Shown: in pieces, positions 55,651-63,934 of the stretch | Layout of the letters: every line of letters starts with the position of its first letter | Position numbering within the stretch: position 1 is the stretch's first letter | Assembly: GCA_003094535.1 (NCBI GenBank) | Contig: NATV01000100.1 | Coordinates: forward strand, 1-64,000 | Length of the DNA stretch: 64,000 bases | Reading direction: 5' to 3' | Source of the DNA: a gamma proteobacterium symbiont of Ctena orbiculata | GTDB taxonomy: Bacteria > Pseudomonadota > Gammaproteobacteria > Chromatiales > Chromatiaceae | Notes under the pieces: generated by a model | What the model was told of the DNA's origin: nothing | Seen by the model: only the letters and a program-made list of their open reading frames with translations | Database searches by the model: none | Position numbers and translations under genes: made by a program

Positions 55651-56976
55651 ATGGGAAACAGAATCATGCTGGTGGACAGCTCTACTGCCGCACGCGAGGT
55701 ATTGGCCAGGCGTCTGCAGATTGCCATGCCTGAGATCGCTATAACCAGTTGCGCCAGCGCAACCGAAGCCCTGGATCGGATGGAGCAGGAGCGCTATTCA
55801 CTGATCACCACCGCCCTGCTGCTACCCGATATGGACGGCCTGGACTTTTGCCGCAACATCCGCGCCAGCAAGCGCAACCGCTACGCCCCCGTGGTCGTGG
55901 TCTCATCCGATGCCGATCAGCGGCTGCTCCACGAGGGCTTTAATGCCGGGGTCACCGACTACTTCGACAAGGCGCTTGGCTTCAAGGTTTTTGGCCAGTT
56001 CATCAAGTCGTTCATGGAACGCAATCCCGATCTTTGTGGCCGCATCCTCTATATCGAGGACAGCAAGACCGTGGCCCTGGCAACCCGGCAGATACTGGAA
56101 CAGCACGGCATGGAGGTGACTCACGTATTCTCGGTGGAAGAGGCCCAGTCCCTGCTCGAAAAGGCCCAAAGCCAGCAGGATGACGGCTTTGACATGGTGA
56201 TAACCGATTTCCACCTGAAAGGTGAAATGACCGGCGGCGACCTGCTCTATTTCGTCCGCGTCGGCCTCCACTACTCGCAACAGGAGCTGCCGGTGCTGGT
56301 CACCACCGGTAACGAGGAGACCCATACCCAGGTGGAGGTCTTCAACGCCGGGGCCAACGACTTCGTCATCAAACCGTTGATAGAAGAGGTTGTGATGGCA
56401 CGGATACGCTCCCTGCTGCTGGTCAAGTACCAGTATGACAGACTGCTCCATCAGACCGAGGACATGGAGCGGATCGCCACCACCGACGCACTCACCGGCA
56501 CCCGCAATCGACGCTACCTGGTGGATGAAGGCCAACGGTTTCTCTTCAGCGCCGCAGACGGTTGGGTGATGATCATCGACCTGGACCACTTCAAGCGCAT
56601 CAACGACACCAAGGGTCACCTGGTGGGCGACCAGGTGCTGATGGCCCTGGGCAGGCTGCTCAATCAGCGCTTCAAGGACGGTCTGCCCTTTCGCTTTGGT
56701 GGCGAGGAGTTTGTCGTCATCGCCCACGGCGCGGAAATGCCGGCGCGGGCCGAGGATCTGCGCCTGGCAGTCGAGACGTTGCTGCCCGCCGGTATCGAGG
56801 TCACGGTGAGCATCGGTCTGGCCTGCGTGGAGGACCACCCAGGCGACGACCTCAACACCCTGCTCAGCCATGCCGACATGGCGCTCTATGCGGCCAAGGA
56901 GGAGGGTCGCAACCAGGCCCATGTCAACAGCCGTGGCGGCAGCATCAGGCCGGCGATACAGGAGATTCGATTCTAG
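55651..56976 (+). CDS. Dual-receiver diguanylate cyclase (REC-REC-GGDEF)
   Basis: A 441-residue response regulator of the PleD type. The first receiver (1-120) has Ala55 where the phospho-acceptor Asp should be (LITTALLLPDMDG), so it is a pseudo-receiver. The second (about 130-255) has Asp186 (MVITDFHLKG) and Lys (FVIKPL) intact. The GGDEF domain (about 275-435) has FRFGGEEF (348-354) and DLDHFKRINDTKGH, consistent with activity. The canonical RxxD inhibition site is not in register. ATG 55651 has GAGAGAAG upstream. No kinase gene is adjacent. Confidence 0.92.
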   Translation: MGNRIMLVDSSTAAREVLARRLQIAMPEIAITSCASATEALDRMEQERYSLITTALLLPDMDGLDFCRNIRASKRNRYAPVVVVSSDADQRLLHEGFNAGVTDYFDKALGFKVFGQFIKSFMERNPDLCGRILYIEDSKTVALATRQILEQHGMEVTHVFSVEEAQSLLEKAQSQQDDGFDMVITDFHLKGEMTGGDLLYFVRVGLHYSQQELPVLVTTGNEETHTQVEVFNAGANDFVIKPLIEEVVMARIRSLLLVKYQYDRLLHQTEDMERIATTDALTGTRNRRYLVDEGQRFLFSAADGWVMIIDLDHFKRINDTKGHLVGDQVLMALGRLLNQRFKDGLPFRFGGEEFVVIAHGAEMPARAEDLRLAVETLLPAGIEVTVSIGLACVEDHPGDDLNTLLSHADMALYAAKEEGRNQAHVNSRGGSIRPAIQEIRF

Positions 56977-57045
56977 GATGAAGGTCTCATTCGCAGACAT
57001 TGACCCTGCGCGGGATCGCACCATGCGACACTCATTCCGCGACCG

Positions 57046-57780
57046 ATGATTGCCGTTGGCATCGATGGTTGCCGCCGCGGCTGGTTCTACGTACAGCTCC
57101 TCGGCCCGGGACGATTTGAAACCGGTGTGACCGAAGCGCTTCACACCCTGCGCGATATCATCATCAGTGCCGATCTGACATTGATCGATATCCCAATCGG
57201 GCTTAGACCCTCCGGGACCGAAGAGCGAAAATGCGATCGCGAGGCGAGACGCCTTCTCGGGCGCAGGGCATCGAGTGTCTTCCCTGTACCCTGTCGTCAA
57301 GTCCTAGACTGTAGGAGCTATCAGGAGGGGAGTGAGCTCAACCAGGTACTGACCGGCAGAAAGCTTTCGCGACAGAGCTGGGGAATAGTGCCGAAGATTG
57401 CAGAGGCCGACCGACTCATCCGCGACCTGCCCGATAACAGAAGATTGAGGGAGATGCATCCGGAAGTCTGCTTCCTGGGGCTCAACCGGGGGCGGCCGAT
57501 GGGCCATAATAAAAAGAGACCGCAGGGCCGGGCGGAGCGGCTGACACTACTCAAGCACCACCTTCCCAACAGCCGAACGATCATCGACAACGCGCGTGCC
57601 GCTTCGCCGAAGAGGGATCTTGCCGATGACGATATTCTCGACGCGTTGGTGGGCGCCGTGACCGCCTCCCACCCGGAGTACCTTGTCTCCCTGCCTGCCG
57701 CCACCGAGAGGGACGAACTGGGACTGACCATGGAGATCGTTTTTGCCAGCCCCGGCAAAGCCTCGATGAACCGGTCATAA
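57046..57780 (+). CDS. DUF429 family protein
   Basis: A 244-residue protein of the DUF429 family, predicted RNase H-like nucleases. Seen are AVGIDGCRRGWFYV at the N-terminus, LTLIDIPIGL, RRASSVFPVPCRQVL, REMHPEVCFLGLN and DDDILDALVGAVTA. The acidic residues on these strands match the family's proposed metal site. Activity has not been shown for most members, so the function is uncertain. It lies just upstream of dinB on the same strand (45-base gap) and could be co-transcribed. Confidence 0.85.
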   Translation: MIAVGIDGCRRGWFYVQLLGPGRFETGVTEALHTLRDIIISADLTLIDIPIGLRPSGTEERKCDREARRLLGRRASSVFPVPCRQVLDCRSYQEGSELNQVLTGRKLSRQSWGIVPKIAEADRLIRDLPDNRRLREMHPEVCFLGLNRGRPMGHNKKRPQGRAERLTLLKHHLPNSRTIIDNARAASPKRDLADDDILDALVGAVTASHPEYLVSLPAATERDELGLTMEIVFASPGKASMNRS

Positions 57781-57825
57781 ATCGACGACCCCATCGGCAG
57801 CATAGCTTGGTATAAACTTCAATCC

Positions 57826-59019
57826 ATGAGCCAGCGCCTGATCATGCACGTCGACCTGGATGCCTTCTTCGCCTCCATCGAGCAACGCGACCACCCCGAA
57901 TATGAGGGGCGCCCGCTTGTGGTCGGCGCCGAGCCGGGCAAACGCGGGGTTGTGGCCACCTGCTCCTACGAGGCACGGCGTTACGGTGTACACTCGGCAA
58001 TGCCGATCAGCGAGGCTTTTCGCCGGCTGCCGCCTGAGACCATCTACCTGCGCCCCGACATCACCCGTTATGGTGAGGTTTCGCGTCAGATCATGACCGC
58101 CTTGGAGGCCATCTCTCCAGTAGTGGAGAAGGTCTCCGTGGACGAAGCCTTTCTCGACATCTCCGGCATGGAGCGTCTGATCGGTCCACCGGAGAGTATC
58201 GGACGCCGGGCCAAGACCGTTATACACCAGACCGTAGGCCTGACCGCGTCGGTCGGCATCGGACCCAATCGCCTGATCGCCAAGCTGGCTTCAGATTATC
58301 AAAAGCCCGACGGCCTCACCCTGGTGATGGCGGATCAGGTTGGGGCCTTTCTCGATCCCCAGCCACTGACCGTGCTGCGCGGACTGGGGGTTAAGAGCGC
58401 CCCGATACTGCACCGGCTCGGGTTGCGCACCGTGGCCGACGTGCGTCGGCTCACCCTGCGGGAACTGCGGCAGCATTTGGGCGAACTTGCGGGCACCAAG
58501 ATCCACGAACAGGCCCATGGCATCGCCTCGGACAGGGTGCACAGCGACAGCGAACGCAAGTCGATCTCCAAGGAGACCACCTTCGGACAAGACATCACCG
58601 ACCAGGAGGTGTTGCGGGATACCCTGCATTGGGCGGCGCAGGAGGTCGGTTATATCGCCCGTCAAGAGGGGCGTTTGGGAACTACGGTAAGCCTCAAGAT
58701 CCGCTTCCAGGGATTCGAGACACATAGCCGCAGCCGAACCCTGCCAACACCGACCGCGGCGGACCTGGAGATCTTCCGACAGGCCTGGGCGCTCTACCGG
58801 GCCGAAGATTGGCAGGGGCGGCCGGTGAGGCTGATCGGACTGGGCATAGGGGGTTGGGAGAGTACTGCCTCCCAAGCGGTGTGCCAAGGCGATCTTTTCG
58901 ACGAGATGACATCCGGGCCCGATCCAAAGCAGGATCGCATCTATGAAACACTGGATGCGATCAGCGAAAAGTTCGGCAGGCAATCGATGCGGCTTGGGAT
59001 AAGGCGGCGAAAGGACTAA
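57826..59019 (+). CDS. dinB: DNA polymerase IV
   Basis: DinB is a Y-family translesion polymerase. The 397-residue protein has MHVDLDAFFASIEQRD (catalytic Asp), GVVATCSYEARRYGVHSAMP, KVSVDEAFLDISG (catalytic Asp-Glu), the thumb helix-hairpin-helix LRGLGVKSAPILHRLGLRTVADV, the little-finger domain and a C-terminal tail LGIRRRKD. The tail lacks an obvious QLxLF clamp motif, although QGDLFDE upstream may serve for clamp contact. I see no convincing LexA box in the short upstream gap. Confidence 0.95.
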   Translation: MSQRLIMHVDLDAFFASIEQRDHPEYEGRPLVVGAEPGKRGVVATCSYEARRYGVHSAMPISEAFRRLPPETIYLRPDITRYGEVSRQIMTALEAISPVVEKVSVDEAFLDISGMERLIGPPESIGRRAKTVIHQTVGLTASVGIGPNRLIAKLASDYQKPDGLTLVMADQVGAFLDPQPLTVLRGLGVKSAPILHRLGLRTVADVRRLTLRELRQHLGELAGTKIHEQAHGIASDRVHSDSERKSISKETTFGQDITDQEVLRDTLHWAAQEVGYIARQEGRLGTTVSLKIRFQGFETHSRSRTLPTPTAADLEIFRQAWALYRAEDWQGRPVRLIGLGIGGWESTASQAVCQGDLFDEMTSGPDPKQDRIYETLDAISEKFGRQSMRLGIRRRKD

Positions 59020-59021
59020 GC

Positions 59022-60323
59022 CTAGCCATCCTTATCCACCCAATAGACCGTATCACCGATCACAATCCTGTTTTTACGCTCGTCCTCGAAAAGAAAGAGT
59101 TCCCTGTGTATCAGGCCGTTGTCATGGTGCATCTCTATGGTGTATCCATCAATCTCATAGCTACCGCGATTTTTCGCCCCATCCCTTTTCCTGGTACTGC
59201 TGCCACCACCGATCGTGCTACCCATGGTTGTAACGGTTGTACGGGTCCCGGTTTTGTCACTCTGTCCGCTGGCCAGCACCTTGGGAGCGACATCGATTAT
59301 GCCGCCACCGCCCATCAGGCTATTGTGGGACAATTCGAATCGACCATTCGACATTAATCTGACCGACGACTTATGGGAGCCGAAATTTGCGCTGCCGCTG
59401 GCGTTGATAAACTTGTTATTGATCCTCTCATCGCGCTTACCGGGCACGGCCTTGTTGCCCTTGATATCCTCCCACCTGCCTACCTTGGGGCGCTTCACCT
59501 GATACGTACCGCCACGCTTACGCCAATGACCCCACTTACTCCCGCCCTCGAGGCGCTTGGAAGTCGCCGCATTGAAGTCCGCGGGAGGCGTACGTGCGTC
59601 GATGTAAGCAGTGCCATCTTCAAACAGGAAGTAGGTTGTCGGCTCAAGTTTGCCACGCATTACATTGATTTTGGTTTTTACCCATACCGTTTCCAGCTCA
59701 TCCTTCGCGCCGTCACCGGGTGCCGTCCGTATTTGTGCCTGTAACTCGCTCGCGGTCAACGATTTCGCAGTCTTGGCGGACCTCTCTTGTTTTTTTCCGC
59801 CTCTCTTCCGCAGGTTTCCTGTTGCCGGATGTGTCACGACGGGAGCGCTTAGCTTTGCCGTCGGCAGGCTTTCCCTAACATCGGCGGCGATCTTGTCAAA
59901 GGCGAAGCCATAGCGCAGCAATAACCAGATATCCTGGTTGGCGATCATCTGAATGACATAGGCTTGATCATCATTCAGATGTCCAGCGTAATAGCCGACG
60001 CTGAATTTCTCACCATCTGGAGCACCATAGCTGTTGGTCGCACCCAAGTGGTCGTTTTTCTCCGCCTTGATCTCCCAGCGCTCCAATGGCTCTCCAAGCT
60101 GATCCTGCATGTTTGCGATCTTGGCGGAAAACCAGTCGCGAAGACTTCGCCCGGACAACGATTCCGGTGGGGCTGCCCGATAGAGAAATGTCTTGCCGTC
60201 CGCCAGTGATACCGGCCTGTATATCAAGAGCCCGTTATGTTGATCCTTCTCCCATCCGTCGAGGGCATGGCTGAGCGAAGGTAAAAAAGAAATCAGAACG
60301 ATGATGAAAGCATGGATCCGCAT
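59022..60323 (-). CDS. Secreted protein of unknown function
   Basis: A 433-residue protein with a clear signal peptide (MRIHAFIIVLISFLPSLSHALDG). The N-terminal part (about 22-145) looks like a compact alpha/beta domain (YAGHLNDDQAYVIQMIANQDIWLLLRYGFAF). A Lys/Arg-rich linker follows (about 170-190). The C-terminal half is rich in beta strands, Gly and Ser (GGGSSTRKRDGAKNRGSYEIDGYTIEMHHDNGLIHRELFLFEDERKNRIVIGDTVYWVDKDG), where strand-turn patterns suggest a barrel or repeat. I recognise no enzymatic motif. The stop lies two bases from the dinB stop, so the genes converge. Confidence 0.75.
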   Translation of the reverse strand: MRIHAFIIVLISFLPSLSHALDGWEKDQHNGLLIYRPVSLADGKTFLYRAAPPESLSGRSLRDWFSAKIANMQDQLGEPLERWEIKAEKNDHLGATNSYGAPDGEKFSVGYYAGHLNDDQAYVIQMIANQDIWLLLRYGFAFDKIAADVRESLPTAKLSAPVVTHPATGNLRKRGGKKQERSAKTAKSLTASELQAQIRTAPGDGAKDELETVWVKTKINVMRGKLEPTTYFLFEDGTAYIDARTPPADFNAATSKRLEGGSKWGHWRKRGGTYQVKRPKVGRWEDIKGNKAVPGKRDERINNKFINASGSANFGSHKSSVRLMSNGRFELSHNSLMGGGGIIDVAPKVLASGQSDKTGTRTTVTTMGSTIGGGSSTRKRDGAKNRGSYEIDGYTIEMHHDNGLIHRELFLFEDERKNRIVIGDTVYWVDKDG

Positions 60324-60876
60324 CTACTCTCTCCCTGTATCCAGCTAGATTACTGCGCTATATCCCGATAGCAGGATGCAACTCCAATCTATGGTCGTTT
60401 GCCAAGGATATCGGATTCCATCTTAAACTTCATATGTTACAGCCATTTGTAGACAACCCCCTTTATCGTGACGCCACGACGATCAATCCATGCCCGGCCA
60501 AAATACTCATTGAGTTAAACATGGCACCAAACGGAAATGCAATTGTCATCCAGGGTTAATCAATCTTTCATGAAGGCGGCCGCAACCCCTGCGAATTCCG
60601 ATAGTGGCAGCTGTTTTGTTTAATGATGTTCAATAAATCGGCCTGCCTGCCGCAGAAGTAAACTGCGAACCTGATCATTTTTTAAACAACTCAGCGAACA
60701 AGATTACAACTTATATGTTAGGTTATTGCCACTTCAGCTATAAAAATAACAACAAACTCAGACCAGGACTGCAAAGGTGACAATCGCTGCCCCATTCGCG
60801 GGAGAGGTGGCGAGGTGCCATTTACTGCCTGAGGAAAATATCCATACGTATATTGTTTCCGGATATGGAGATCGCA
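60324..60876. other. Long non-coding gap before bacteriohemerythrin gene
   Basis: The 553-base region contains no ORF I would support. It is AT-rich in the middle and must hold the divergent promoters. A TGGCAGC-N4-TTGTT sequence at 60604 resembles a sigma-54 element but lacks the conserved C. The final GGAG at 60867-60870 is the ribosome site of the next gene. Confidence 0.4.
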
Positions 60877-61356
60877 ATGAAGAAACCTTTTTTGCTTTGG
60901 CGTGACGATTGGCAGCTCGGGCTTGAGTGCCTGGACAAGCAGCACATGAAGCTCGTCGATGTTTTGAACCAACTGCACCGCTTCGTCGTTCATGAGGATA
61001 CGAGGCATTACAGTGACAGGGATCAACTATGCAGTCAGCTAAAAAGCCTGTTTGATATCGCTCGGCGCCACTTTAAAGCCGAGGAGGGACTGATGCAGGC
61101 AAAGGGCTATCCCGGCCTGGGCGACCACCGTCGCGAACATCTCATGTTGTTGGCGGAACTGCGGGAGCATCTCCGCGAGATCGAAACAGAGAGCAAGCCG
61201 TTCACGGTGTCAACCCTGACCGCCCTCAAGCACTGGCAGATCGACCATGTGACCAATAGCGACAGGCTGTTTGTCGATTTTCTCAAGCACCAGCCGTTAT
61301 CAGACGATGGACAAAACTTTGAGGCTATCGCCAAGGTCCAGGCTCAGCCAGGCTAG
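60877..61356 (+). CDS. Bacteriohemerythrin
   Basis: A 159-residue four-helix di-iron oxygen-binding protein. Ligand positions match the family: His23 (LDKQH), His65 and Glu69 (HFKAEE), His84 and His88 (HRREH), His124 and Asp129 (HVTNSD). ATG 60877 is chosen because GGAG lies six bases upstream; starts at 60865 or 60853 add a short tail. Stand-alone bacteriohemerythrins deliver or sense oxygen. The protein has no other domain. Confidence 0.93.
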   Translation: MKKPFLLWRDDWQLGLECLDKQHMKLVDVLNQLHRFVVHEDTRHYSDRDQLCSQLKSLFDIARRHFKAEEGLMQAKGYPGLGDHRREHLMLLAELREHLREIETESKPFTVSTLTALKHWQIDHVTNSDRLFVDFLKHQPLSDDGQNFEAIAKVQAQPG

Positions 61357-61502
61357 CAGAACATCGAGGGCATGCGGCAATCAACCTACTCGGTTTAGCT
61401 TGAATCCCCGCAAACCAATCTGATTCACACGTACAATTCCGTTTCCTTGAGGCATGCGAGCGGATCATCGGTCAATCGAGATAAGCGAATGAAAACAAAT
61501 GA

Positions 61503-61540
61503 GCACGACCTGCCAACTGCCCTGCTCGGGCAGGTCGTGC
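61503..61540. repeat. Perfect 12-bp hairpin
   Basis: GCACGACCTGCC (61503-61514) and GGCAGGTCGTGC (61529-61540) flank a 14-base loop. A T-rich stretch follows on the minus strand and an A-run on the plus strand, so on the minus strand it could terminate transcription. Confidence 0.75.
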
Positions 61541-61600
61541 AAAAGGCAATACCCCATGATTGACAACTACTATTGCTATACTCAATGCAGCGTACAGAAC

Positions 61601-61707
61601 CGCTGGTAAATCAGTCTGCCTTGTGGCCTTGAACGCAAACCCGCTGACAACCCTACGGGCAGTCACCCAACGACAAAAGGCACCCCAAACATCCGATTTA
61701 CCGAGCG
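61601..61707. ncRNA. Candidate structured RNA, family unknown
   Basis: The ends pair as CGCT-GGTAAATC with GATTTACC-G-AGCG, a 12-pair stem with one bulge enclosing about 80 bases. Within it, TGCCTT (61617-61622) pairs with AAGGCA (61677-61682). The transcribed strand is unknown, and expression is not shown. The nested pairing is more than expected by chance but is only a prediction. Confidence 0.3.
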
Positions 61708-61827
61708 CTGCGTCTGTAAGCCTCCCTTGATACCCCATCCATATCTATTTCTGGAATAGCGTTGATATTGCCTCGTTTGGAACTGCTATCAGCTATCATC
61801 ACAAGCGATTTTTTGCTACAAATCGTG

Positions 61828-61856
61828 TTAACTTTTGTGAATCATTTAGATATAAC
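61828..61856 (+). promoter_or_regulatory. Candidate sigma-70 promoter for the 62012 operon
   Basis: TTAACT and TATAAC are separated by 17 bases, about 155 bases before the small membrane-protein gene. Matches are four and five of six to consensus. Confidence 0.35.
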
Positions 61857-62011
61857 ACTACTCCATGGCCGGGGCGATTATTATGGGTACAACTCCTACT
61901 TTCCGCGATAGGGAATAACCTAGAGTAATAAAGCGAAACGACAAAGGTGACGGCATCGGACCGGCCCTGGATTGGATTGCTCACCACGAAAGATGACAGA
62001 GCCGACTAGAG

Positions 62012-62245
62012 ATGACCCAACTACCCATTATCACAGCCCTGTTGAAATATGCTGACCGCTTGAAATTCCGTCAGCTGTTTCTCCTCACCGCCGCACTGTT
62101 TGTCGCCGATCTGCTGATTCCCGACCTGGTTCCATTCGCGGACGAGCTGCTGCTGGGACTGCTGACACTGTTGTTCGGCGCCTGGAAAAAGAGCGAGTCG
62201 CCAGAACGACCACCGATTGAACATAGCAAACAGGATCCGCAATGA
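62012..62245 (+). CDS. Small membrane protein (DUF6116-like)
   Basis: A 77-residue protein with two hydrophobic helices (FRQLFLLTAALFVADLLIP and ADELLLGLLTLLFGAW) and a charged C-terminus. The wording matches the small DUF6116 family of gammaproteobacterial membrane proteins, whose function is unknown. The stop overlaps the start of the lipoprotein gene by four bases, so the two are translated together. Confidence 0.75.
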   Translation: MTQLPIITALLKYADRLKFRQLFLLTAALFVADLLIPDLVPFADELLLGLLTLLFGAWKKSESPERPPIEHSKQDPQ

Positions 62246-62805
62246 TGCCAATTGCACGAGAACTTATGAAACAGGCCGGCCGCTGGGATCAGCAGCCACG
62301 CTATATTTTCCGCGGCCGGCTCAGCATCTCGATTATGCTGATCATTCTCCTCCAGATTCTTTCCGCTTGCGCTTCCCTGCAAATGCAGGAGGAGCGATTA
62401 AGGGTGACCATTGCCGACTTGACCCCGCTGGAATCGACCCTCATGGAGCAACGCTATCTGCTCAAGATCCGGCTGCAAAACCGATCCAGGGAGGCATTGA
62501 ACGTGGACGGCATGAGCTTCGACCTGGATCTCAATGGCAAGCGATTCGCCTCGGGGGTAAGCAACCAGCAGGCCAGCATCCCGGGTTTCAGCGAAACGAT
62601 GCTGGAGGTGAAAGTGAGCAGTACCGTGTTTGGACTGATCAAGCAGTTCAGTGCACTCCAGGACCGGGAGGACGGCAGGTTTGACTACCGGATCAGCGGC
62701 AGCCTGAGTTCACCGGACAGCATACTGACCCTGCCCTTCAGCGAACAGGGCGAGATCAATCTGCTGCCGGGCGCGGCAACCCCGAATAAAGCCAATCCGG
62801 AATAA
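62242..62805 (+). CDS. LEA type 2 family lipoprotein
   Basis: A 187-residue predicted lipoprotein: a long basic N-terminal region, hydrophobic core and lipobox ILSAC (Cys43). The mature part fits the LEA14/WHy fold (LTPLESTLMEQRYLLKIRLQNRSREALNVDGMSFDLDLNGKRFASGVSNQQASIPGFSETMLEVKVS), a beta sandwich found in desiccation-related and envelope proteins. The n-region is longer than usual, so a downstream start is possible. It is coupled to the small membrane protein at 62012. Confidence 0.85.
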   Translation: MMPIARELMKQAGRWDQQPRYIFRGRLSISIMLIILLQILSACASLQMQEERLRVTIADLTPLESTLMEQRYLLKIRLQNRSREALNVDGMSFDLDLNGKRFASGVSNQQASIPGFSETMLEVKVSSTVFGLIKQFSALQDREDGRFDYRISGSLSSPDSILTLPFSEQGEINLLPGAATPNKANPE

Positions 62806-62830
62806 CCGAAAATTTTCGCGAATGCTTTTT

Positions 62831-62894
62831 AGTCCGCAAATGAACGCGAATAACGCAAATGAATTATGCATAGGGAGCAGCAAGCTGCACCCTA
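62831..62894. repeat. 30-base box followed by a diverged REP palindrome
   Basis: AGTCCGCAAATGAACGC with AATAACGCAAAT (62831-62860) is followed ten bases later by TAGGG-A-GCAGC-AA-GCTGC-A-CCCTA (62871-62894). The palindrome has drifted from the REP consensus but keeps its symmetry, so compensating changes have kept the stem. Confidence 0.75.
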
Positions 62895-63090
62895 TATAAA
62901 CTGGCGGAACGGAGGTGGCTGGTGTGCCTCCGTAACTGTGTAACAGTGCGACAAACTGACGCATAACATAGTTGGTATACCCAGAATCGACAGCTGGATT
63001 GCTGCCAATCAATCCGAGCTGAAGATTGCCAGTTATACTTCCCTAAGGGAGATATGGACTTGTCGAATCCCAGTTTGCTTACCCGTTGCG

Positions 63091-63870
63091 GTGGCAAACG
63101 CTGTATTTCCCATCCAGCAACAAGGAGCGGTAGGCGTCTTGTCCCCATCGAGTAGCGCGGAGCAACAGATCATAACGTTGGAAGGCAGGTCTCTCACCAA
63201 GACCTACCATACGGGTGCAGTGGATGTGCACGCCCTGCGCGGGGTGGATATTTCTCTCTACAATGGTGAACTGGTGGTATTGCTGGGCCCTTCCGGCAGC
63301 GGCAAATCGACCCTGCTCAACATCCTCGGCGGTCTCGATACACCCAGCAGCGGCCGGGTGCGTTTCCGCGACACCGAGATCACCGACGGCGACGAGTCGG
63401 TGCTGACCCGTTACCGTCGCTTCCATGTCGGCTTCGTGTTCCAGTTCTACAACCTGATCCCCAGCCTCACCGCCAGTGAGAACGTCTCCCTGGTGACCGA
63501 GATCGCAGGTGATCCAATGGACCCGGCGGAGGCCCTGACCCTGGTCGGCCTGGGCGAACGGCTCGACCATTTCCCGGCCCAGCTCTCCGGCGGCGAACAG
63601 CAACGGGTGGCCATCGCCCGCGCCATCGCCAAACGGCCCGATGTACTGCTCTGCGACGAGCCCACCGGCGCGCTGGACAGCGAGACCGGCATCCTGGTGC
63701 TGGAGGCGATCGAGCGGGTCAACCGGGAGCTGGGGACCACCACCGCGGTGATCACCCACAACACGGTAATCGGGGAAATGGCCGACCGGGTGATCCACTT
63801 TGGTGACGGACATGTGGTGAGCAGCGAGCGCAACGCATCCCGACGGGCGGCGGGGGAGTTGAGCTGGTGA
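63091..63870 (+). CDS. ABC transporter ATP-binding protein (LolD/MacB/DevA type)
   Basis: A 259-residue ATPase. Walker A is [12 protein letters not shown], the Q-loop region [18 protein letters not shown] is of the MacB/LolD kind, the signature is [16 protein letters not shown], Walker B is [13 protein letters not shown] and the switch His is in VITHN. The first 25 residues after GTG 63091 are not typical, so a later start is possible. A permease gene follows at 63935, so this is probably an exporter or lipid/lipoprotein extraction system. The substrate is unknown. Confidence 0.9.
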   Translation: MANAVFPIQQQGAVGVLSPSSSAEQQIITLEGRSLTKTYHTGAVDVHALRGVDISLYNGELVVLLGPSGSGKSTLLNILGGLDTPSSGRVRFRDTEITDGDESVLTRYRRFHVGFVFQFYNLIPSLTASENVSLVTEIAGDPMDPAEALTLVGLGERLDHFPAQLSGGEQQRVAIARAIAKRPDVLLCDEPTGALDSETGILVLEAIERVNRELGTTTAVITHNTVIGEMADRVIHFGDGHVVSSERNASRRAAGELSW

Positions 63871-63900
63871 TGGGCTTATTGACCAGGGCACAGAGGTTGC

Positions 63901-63920
63901 GGGTGCGGCAGGCCGCACCC
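63901..63920. repeat. REP-like palindrome inside the ABC operon
   Basis: GGGTGCGGC-AG-GCCGCACCC, a perfect 9-2-9 stem, lies between the ATPase stop and the permease ribosome site (GGAGG at 63924-63928). A stem in this position may alter the relative output of the two genes. Confidence 0.8.
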
Positions 63921-63934
63921 CGCGGAGGGATCCG

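Larger units (their letters stand above)
61357..62011. other. Long non-coding gap with structured elements
   Basis: The 655-base region has only short unconvincing ORFs. It contains a strong hairpin (61503-61540), a candidate folded RNA (61601-61707) and a promoter-like TTAACT-N17-TATAAC (61828-61856) reading toward the gene at 62012. I recognise no known RNA family. Confidence 0.5.

Noticed and set aside
60604..60619. A possible sigma-54 element (TGGCAGC-N4-TTGTT) upstream of bacteriohemerythrin
   Set aside because: The conserved C of the -12 element is missing and there is no enhancer box nearby.
61472..61738. An 88-codon minus-strand open frame in the long gap
   Set aside because: It has no ribosome site, no recognisable domain, and overlaps the hairpin and the candidate folded RNA.
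61799..61987. A 62-codon minus-strand open frame
   Set aside because: No ribosome site or family features; it lies over the predicted promoter of the next operon.
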